Assembly: GCA_947561715.1 (NCBI GenBank) | Contig: OX387197.1 | Coordinates: 25,818,266-25,882,265 of the forward strand | Source of the DNA: Ascidia mentula | Taxonomy: Eukaryota > Chordata > Ascidiacea > Phlebobranchia > Ascidiidae | DNA: 64,000 bases | Direction: 5' to 3' | Shown: in pieces, positions 57,122 through 64,000 of the stretch | How positions within the stretch are numbered: the stretch's first letter is position 1 | How the letters are laid out: each line of letters starts with the position of its first letter | Made by a program: the position numbers and the translations under genes | Notes under the pieces: generated by a model | Database searches by the model: none | What the model was told of the DNA's origin: nothing | Seen by the model: the letters and a program-made list of their open reading frames with translations, nothing else

Positions 57122-60121
57122 TCACCAGTATTGGCCGCTTCCCTCCAACCGAAATTCCTTCGCCACAATAGCGCCGATGAACTCGACTACTTGCCTAGCG
57201 GAAGTGACGTCGTCGGTAAAGAACACTCCGCCACAATGGATGTGAATCACGTGACCGCAAGCGATCAAGCTGAGTTCGCTCTGCAAAAGCAAAACAGTCT
57301 GTTATAAGAAGCTGAACGTGTCTTGATTCCGCAAAAAAACAGTGATTGCCATCTATTGTTTCATATTTCCCATTCAAACTCAAACAACAAAAACTATTTA
57401 AAGGTGTTGTTTGAATGTCATGCTCTTGGTGAACACAAATAACTCGACAAAATAAACAACATGACGCTCAACTCGTTGTTTTAACTCGGCAAAGTTACTT
57501 TGTAATAAGTGGAACTCGTTTCTTTGCTTCCGACATCGACCGCCACAACTCGGCGTCCACCTTCACTCAGATGTGAGTGAACCAAACTCAATTCCCGAGT
57601 AAACTCTATCCACTTCAGCGGGGAATTACCTAATATGACACAGCACTCATTATTTTCAGTGTTACATGAGGATTGTACACGAGTGCATAGGAAGGTATTG
57701 TATTTATATGAAGCAACCGGTTCGAATTAATATCCGCTAGTTTAGTTGGAATATATTTAAAAAAAATCGATTTCACCAAAATAGGGATTATCATAAACTG
57801 CAAAACACCTCCATGAAAATCACAGCAATTTATCCATTGTTTGTCATGCAGTAGATCCTCATATGAATTCTAAGAGGAATTTACTTGCATTTAACTTGTT
57901 TTTATCGTATACCTGTTAACCTTATGTGATCGCTTTCCACGTTAATGTCAACCGACCTGTGTTAAGAGGGTGGGAAACCACAACAACAGACTTTGCGTCA
58001 TTCCATGACGTCAAGAAATGACGCAAAAACGCGGTTGCTCTGAAAAGACGCAGTAGCGGAAGTCCCGCTGCGCACATTGGTTCTAATGAAGTGATGACCC
58101 GTCTGATTTGACCTTGTGTCAGAAGGTCACCGTTTTCCTCGGCTAGCTGATATCCGGCATACGATATCTATGAATAGGCGTTAGTTGAAATATGAAAAAG
58201 CTTAACCGAGCTCATGCTAATAAATAAAAGTGTTGTGAAGAAGGATATTGCTTGGGCTTGCATAAAGATCTTACTGAGTAACATTTGATTATAGAAACAC
58301 AATTGAAATCAATATGCGTTGACAAATGGAGCCGACAAAACAACTAATGGAATCGACTTTGTAATTTCTGTGGTCATTTCAGTTTGCTTTATAATAAAGC
58401 ACTGAAGCGCAAGGCAGCAAATAAACAAAACACTCATCAGAGAAAACTTTGACTAAACTTTTCCTGTCAACTTGTTGAGAAAGCGTTTTCACCTATCCAC
58501 TGCAGGTACATTTGGCGGTCTAATGACGTCATAACCGGTTTGATTGCAATGTGTTGTCGATACATCCACTAGAAGCGCCACAGAGTTGCGTTGTGATTTG
58601 TTATCTGTCACCGTTAACTCGTTGTCTGTAAATGGATAAAATGTTCTAAATAGAAAATATTGGTTTCGACAAAACAACAGTTTTTTTGCAAAAACCTTCG
58701 TGAGTGAACGAGGCGTGAATTCGACTCTCCACTTCGCTTGGTGGCGCTGGAGAGTACACCAGAGGTGGCTTAGTTGGATTTCGATTTGGTTGTAACGTTC
58801 CATTTTCGAGTATTATCTGTTTTGTCCCTGCAAACTAAAAATAAAATAAAAAACTTGTATAATTGCAATGAGGATAACAGAAATGAATCGATAGACGTTG
58901 TAGATTGGGATATTTCCACATGAAAAGCCTTTCGCAAACGTTAACAGCTACCAGCACAGACAATACATAGTTTACCAGATCTGCCAAACTTTGTTTTTAT
59001 CTAGAATTAATCATTTTCCTTGCCTGATTTTTCTCTGTCGCATGACGTGTTGTAGAAAATTACGTCATCAATTGCAATATCTCCGTAATAACTATTGACG
59101 TCTGCTTTGATTATCAGACGAAAAGAATGAAGTTTATATGACGTCAACAATATATCGATATACGTCATTTCCCAGGCAGCTACGTCATCGTACTTTAATG
59201 ATGACTTAGTCCACAACTTTACTTTCGTCTTCTGCAAAGCCAAGATCAACGTCGGGAGACAATTTAATACATAACCCACATATACGTATACAAACTAATT
59301 TTAATATTTATTGAGTTGTCTTCGTTAATAAAGACAAAGTTATTCACATACACTCTACATTAATTTATTTCTTGCTGTCTTGTCTTCATAAAGTAATGCA
59401 AAATTAGGTAGTTACCAACCGAATCAACGTCCTCCAGCAAGACTGTTAAATTCCCGGCGTCGTATCCACGTATGTGATGCCAGAAGGTGAAGCAAAACTC
59501 GAGGTTGGAAGCCACATTTAGGGTGGGGCTTACTAAGCGAGCTACGTCACCAGTTGATTGCTGATTGGATGCAATATATGCATACATTTCCTCTTTAAAA
59601 TGAAATTACATTGTTAATAAAAAAGGGAAGATGAGCAAAAGCGAGAGAATTTAGGACAAACAACTCAGTTATTTTCGGAGAAACAGCACAGATTAATTCC
59701 TTCCATTTACGATATTTCTGGAGGAATAAACAATTAAGTGCTTCCATCCACAGTATGAATTTCACCGTAAGAAAGAGTTTCGGTCGAAGTCACAGTTCAG
59801 TGCACTCGCCCCTCTTGTAGTCGTTGCTCGAACCTCTGTTTCTGCGTTTGTAAAATATTCTCGATAAAAGGTTACAATTTCGAAGTTTTGCTCAAACAAT
59901 GGTTAAATAAACAATTTTGTCAAAAGTTTAATTTCAAAATTTCCAAATTGCTTGCTTAAGGAAAAAAACAACAATCACCACTTGTTTATCGTTTACCTTC
60001 CTTTGACGTCACAAAGCATGCACCTTCTATCAAACTGACGTCATCAACCGCAATATAACCTTCCTCATATTTCGCCACGTGGATCTCGATGTCGTATCTC
60101 CCTGGCTTGTGTATTGACAAA
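57122..60121 (-). CDS. MAM-domain protein with proline-rich linker and divergent vWA domain
   Basis: Exons on minus: 59997-60121, 59420-59592, 59024-59231, 58696-58827, 58493-58625, about 57957-58167 (start uncertain), 57499-57629, 57122-57280 (TGA). The 5' end is not found. First comes the tail of one MAM domain (YIAVDDVSLIEGAC). A complete second MAM follows, with FWHHIRGYDAGNLTVLLED, FRLIIKADVNSYYGDIAIDD and a closing Cys. A linker (NPTKPPLVYSPAPPSEVESR) leads to SVALLVDVSTTHCN, LFRATAFLRHFLTSW, SVVVVSHPL, RRVVAVDVGS and IHCGGVFFTDDV, the strand/helix order of a vWA domain. The metal site is partly lost: DVSTT for DxSxS, and Ser-His where TDG is usual. The 59024 exon uses a GC donor (TCAG|GCAAGG). 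MAM domains mediate adhesion between extracellular proteins. The product is probably secreted or membrane-linked; no anchor was seen. Confidence 0.75.
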
Positions 60122-60639
60122 CTGGAATACGAAACGTTTATGTTTTATTTTAATAAATGATGACCTGGTATGTGTGCGTCTGTGACGTAGGTGGACCTAA
60201 ATCTTGGTGTTGACAAAACACTCTGTGAGTTTCAGCATGTAAAGTTTTGAGTTTGAAACTTCGCCTCACTGGGAAGAAAACTGAGTCCTTGATTGGAAAT
60301 TATTTTAATAAAAAACTGAGCCACATGTTAAACAATTGGAAAAGAAACCCCAACAAGCGATTCTTAAATTTATAAATTTGGAATTTGTTATTTTTTTCAA
60401 GCCCAGAGGTTACATGAGACCTTTTAAAAGGCTAAATTCTGTCAGGAAGCAACACATCATTAATTATTTTATATTTACAGAAACTTACAGCAACACATAC
60501 TTATTACAGTAATTTGATTTTGCAGACAAAAAGATAATGCCTGAACGAGGGCTAGAGTGTCCTAGAATTAATCTTATATCAAAGAGCGACCAATCAACTG
60601 TTTCAATACAATGTTTGGAGAGCCAATATTATGCTAAAA

Positions 60640-60995
60640 ATCTAACCTGGTTAAGTCACCAATGTATGATAAAATATGATTAGAAACCTTTCGAACATCA
60701 AGTACAACTTCTTAAGGATAGAAACACAAATAATGACATTTCAGCAGTTGAAATTAGGCCTACATGCTATCATCTGCTAACCTTAAAAGATGCTCATTTC
60801 CTTAGGTTTCTATTAATTGGAAGTTAGTGCGCAAACGTTAGCACACTGACAAATAATTTAAATCAATCAATCAAATTCTGTCGTGAACAAATCTTTTGTA
60901 CTCACGTCCAAATCTTTGAATTCTTTTGCAATTTTTGAAGGTGTATCACCAGGGTAGGAGGAACCCAGTTTTCTGTTGTTGGATGAACTCCTTAT
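60640..60995 (-). pseudogene. Partial FBH1 copy carried by the duplication
   Basis: 60907-60993 is a copy of FBH1 exon 1. Its start codon is changed (AAG in place of ATG); the rest, such as PSKIAKEFKDLD and the GTGAGT donor, is nearly intact. A degraded end of FBH1 exon 4 lies near 60640-60675. Exons 2 and 3 are missing. It cannot make FBH1 and is taken as a passenger of the duplication. Confidence 0.85.
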
Positions 60996-63058
60996 GGGTT
61001 TTTACATTATTCGTGCTTCTAAGTTGGTCGGACGCCCGGACCAATGACGATTCTCATACAGGTTTTTAACGCTTCAAAGCAAAGAAAATGATTCAAAAGC
61101 ATTCATTCCATTTACTTTACAAAGTTTTTCTAAAAATACTTCTTCCTGTCACTTTCATTTAGGTTTATTTTGCTCAAAACTGTTTCGAAATGTTGCATTT
61201 GAAAGAAAATAGTTTTTGTTGGTAAACATTCCCGGGGAAAGCACCGCGTAGGCCTACTGCATTCACAACGATTGAAAAAAAATATGCAGTTATACCATAG
61301 AAATTTGCTCAGCATAGTTGTCTTGGACCAAGGATATCTTGCAAAAAAATTGGATCAGTTTTGAGGCGGTTAAGGATGGTGTCGGGTTCATGCGGGCCTC
61401 AGTAAACTGTACTCAGCGTTAATTGAATTGATGTAGAAAGTTGTCTTGTAGTATATGTATATTGTATAAGGTGTAAAGGGTCTTATAATACTTAGGTTGC
61501 AAAATAGCTTTTCAATTCACGTCCTTTACAAAGGTGCCAAGTCAAAATAAAGTAAAGAAAATATTACATTGTATGCATTAGCATTACAGTAAAAGGACAA
61601 TGCTGAAAAAAGAGTGTCATTATTTATGTTCTATACTGATGTTCGTCGTTGTTGGATATAAAAAGATTGGTACAAAAAACATTTAAATTCCAGGGGCGGA
61701 GGGAGTATATGATCGTGTATTGTGAAGGAAATAGATTTCGTTTTTTTTTTATAAAATATGCGTAAGTGTGGTGATTGTTGATACAAAACAATGCGTTGAA
61801 GTCACACAGTTTTGGCGCTCATATTGACCACAAGCTATAAGTGCAGCTTTACATGTTGTTAACGCAAGAAAACTAGATTCCGAAATATTGGTTATGATTA
61901 GGCTAATTACGGATTTGTGTGAGTTTCGAAAAGCTGCCATTTGGTTGTTTATGCTCTGAGCAGTTATGTGAGACATTATATGATGTTTGTTGTTTAAATG
62001 ATTGAGTGACGCCCAGGTGAGCACCCGACGTGTTTAGAAGTGCATGACGTCACAGAAAACGATAAAGTTAAAGCCGGAGGTTGCTGCGGTGGTTTCCGAT
62101 GCAAACGAATCAATGCACCAAAGCAAAGTGTGTACGTTTCTGAATATGTATTTTGAACCCCGGACTAGCACTAAAGCCACATGAAGTAACTTGACTGCGC
62201 GTAGGTTTCATATACTGGAACTGAGCATTAAACGCTTGTGATAACAGTAAGGTGCCACGCTAGTGTGAAGAACGCAAACATTTTAACACTACCCTTTCCA
62301 ATGCCATTCCAGCGTTTCATTGCTCTGTCATATTCTGGGGAATGGCGATGCTGGTTCCGGGTCGATGCTTAGTTGACCTTAAAGGCAAACGCTAAAGGCA
62401 TAACTTTCTCTCCTCTTTATCATCATTCACAGCGAAAAACCACTTGAGTTATCCCAAAAGAGTAACTTCCTTGCGAAGATCGCGCCGCCAATATGTCAAA
62501 ACCAATGTTATGACAGCAATTATCTAAAAACCGCTGCCAGATCAAAATTGTCTGATGAAATGCTTATTCCGCATGTAACCCATATGACCGCAGCGATATC
62601 AGAAAAAGGCGATGATAATTTAAATACCAAAGGATATTTAAAATGCTGAGGTTGTCAGGGCTTCACGCACGATAAAAAGACGAAGCAAGGATAATAAATA
62701 AATGTTGTCTTAAATAACCGAACAGATGCGGGAAGCACGAGGTAAGAGCAGTTTACCGCAATGAGGTTCGTCGAAATTTTATTTTGAAACCCAGCTAGCA
62801 GTTGGTACGTCAGGCTTCATGAAAGGTTACACTTTAGTGTAGCAACATATTGTAGTAGTGGTAATAACTTTGAATCAGTTAGCATCAGTATGTCTGAAGG
62901 CGCATTTAATTGATTCAAAAACATGTTTTAATCTGGTTCACTGATTTGCATCCTGTTTTGTCGTGCGACAGTTTTGCGTTACTCAATTGTTAAACTATTT
63001 TTTTGTGATCACAGGTAAACCAGTTGTCTGCAATGTGGTAATGCTTATAATCAAACAA

Positions 63059-64000
63059 ATGGAAAGAGCGGCAAAATTGAGCTTTTTTCTGTTTTTTCTT
63101 GTATCCCAACCAACCTCAGGCAAGTGGTAAAAAATTCAGTAAATCACAGCTGCTTCCGTATCCTTTCCATTTACCCACTGCTATTGAAACTATAAGAAAG
63201 GGTAGAAAACAAATGATGACTGCTAATAATGAAATCCAAAGGTTTCTGACAATTTCTAAAGTTAACTTTTATACTTTTCTGACAAGTCAAGGTTAGCGAC
63301 TGCATTTTACAACTTAGGATATGAAGCATTGATTTCTAGAATAATCTCGTTCGAAATAGTAATGCAGAAAGTGCTTGATCTTGGTGATTACTATCATCTT
63401 TTCCAACACAAGCCACCGAAATAACACGAAAGGACTTTCCCTGTAATGCGCTCCTTAAATAAAAAGAAAATATTTTCAGTTAACCGTGCAATAATCTTTA
63501 CAGGCAAAGTTGAAGAAAAATGCTATCAGGATTTGTTGTTCTTGGTGGACGGTTCCGGTTCAATCGCGGAACATAATTTCATTGAAATAAAGAATGCTAT
63601 TATCGAAACATCCGCTGCCTTCAACTCAACGATCTCCAAGTATTTGCAAGTGGGGGTGATGCAGTTTTCCTCGTCCAGGTTTTTAAACAAGTCTTTTCAA
63701 TTGATTGTGGGAATCAATCCACGTTCTATTGCAATCGCCGTGGCAATTTCAACCTCTTGTATGCTAAAGGCATATAAACGTATTTTCTAGAGTGAAATCA
63801 GTCAGTTTTCTTATTTAGGGAAAATATATTTCGCTTTGGGAAGCATTGAATAAGATGCTTTGTAAAGCGAAATATATTTGTGCAATAAAGCAATATTTGC
63901 ATAGATACCAACTGTGCTGAAAAAATTAGACCTTAGGTTTCAGACTTTCTTGAAAGTTCCTTCGCTTGTCTGACATAATTGCATTTTTTTAGTTCAATCT
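63059..64000 (+). CDS. Second vWA adhesion-type GPCR paralogue, 5' part
   Basis: Exons 63059-63119, 63504-63678 and 63993 onward; the gene continues beyond the right edge. Exon lengths (61 and 175) and phases equal those of the copy at 50118. The signal peptide reads MERAAKLSFFLFFLVSQPTS. The vWA start is CYQDLLFLVDGSGSIAEHNF with the classical DGSGS metal site, then KNAIIETSAAFNSTISKYLQ. Intron 1 is GC-AG (TCAG|GCAAGT) as in the first copy. Whether it has the seven-helix part is not visible; this is assumed from the paralogue. No break is seen in the visible exons. Confidence 0.85.

Larger units (their letters stand above)
60421..64000. repeat. Segmental duplication, copy B
   Basis: This copy of 45574-51080 has the same orientation and runs to the window edge. 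Matches include the block around 60450-60660, the FBH1 exon 1 region, the whole intergenic part with its CRE, and vWA-GPCR exons 1-3. It lacks about 1.8 kb net relative to copy A, mainly FBH1 exons 2-3 and their introns. The left edge lies about 300 bp upstream of the first MAM-gene exon I can see. Confidence 0.9.

Overview
The window looks like nuclear DNA of an ascidian tunicate of the Ciona type. It is AT-rich and its compact genes are cut by many short GT-AG introns. The gene set fits that identification: a single-exon URM1, an animal phytochelatin synthase, an UNC-4/UNCX homeobox gene and an FBH1 helicase. Short tRNA-derived SINE remnants and fold-back DNA elements are scattered through it. 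No search was run, so the species name is inference. All exon maps below were made by hand from splice consensus, reading phase and remembered family sequences.

Left part (1-5.5 kb): four minus-strand units in a row. They are the 5' end of CHERP (splicing-associated SURP protein), URM1 (ubiquitin-like sulfur carrier), a doubtful small secreted ORF, and a complete seven-exon phytochelatin synthase. The synthase has Glu where the plant enzyme has its catalytic Asp. It also carries a perfect 122-bp tandem duplication over one splice acceptor.

5.5-26.8 kb: a complete five-exon UNCX homeobox gene on plus (7.5-13.4 kb), then about 13 kb with no gene I can support. That stretch holds SINE remnants, CRE octamers and a tight cluster of four CACGTG boxes.

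26.8-47.3 kb: FBH1 (F-box DNA helicase) on minus, about 19 exons, essentially complete. Its 12.2-kb intron (29013-41219) encloses a complete ten-exon NADP-type glutamate dehydrogenase on the opposite strand. That enzyme belongs to the bacterial/fungal GdhA class (448 aa), not the mitochondrial GLUD class.

47.3-64 kb: a cell-surface cluster. A complete ten-exon gene encodes an adhesion-type GPCR with an N-terminal von Willebrand factor A (vWA) domain (793 aa, 50.1-56.2 kb). A hAT-type element sits directly behind its stop codon. On the opposite strand lies a MAM / proline-rich linker / divergent vWA gene. Beyond it begins a second vWA-GPCR paralogue that runs off the window. The paralogue came with a segmental duplication (45.57-51.08 kb copied to 60.42-64.0 kb) that also carried a broken FBH1 first exon and the whole FBH1/GPCR intergenic region. 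The two vWA domains are nearly identical except for a burst of changes beside the metal-binding loop.

Five of about 57 introns that I could place use GC-AG instead of GT-AG ends, four of them independent events. The vWA/MAM receptor cluster with its variable metal-site patch is the best candidate for an undescribed recognition system.
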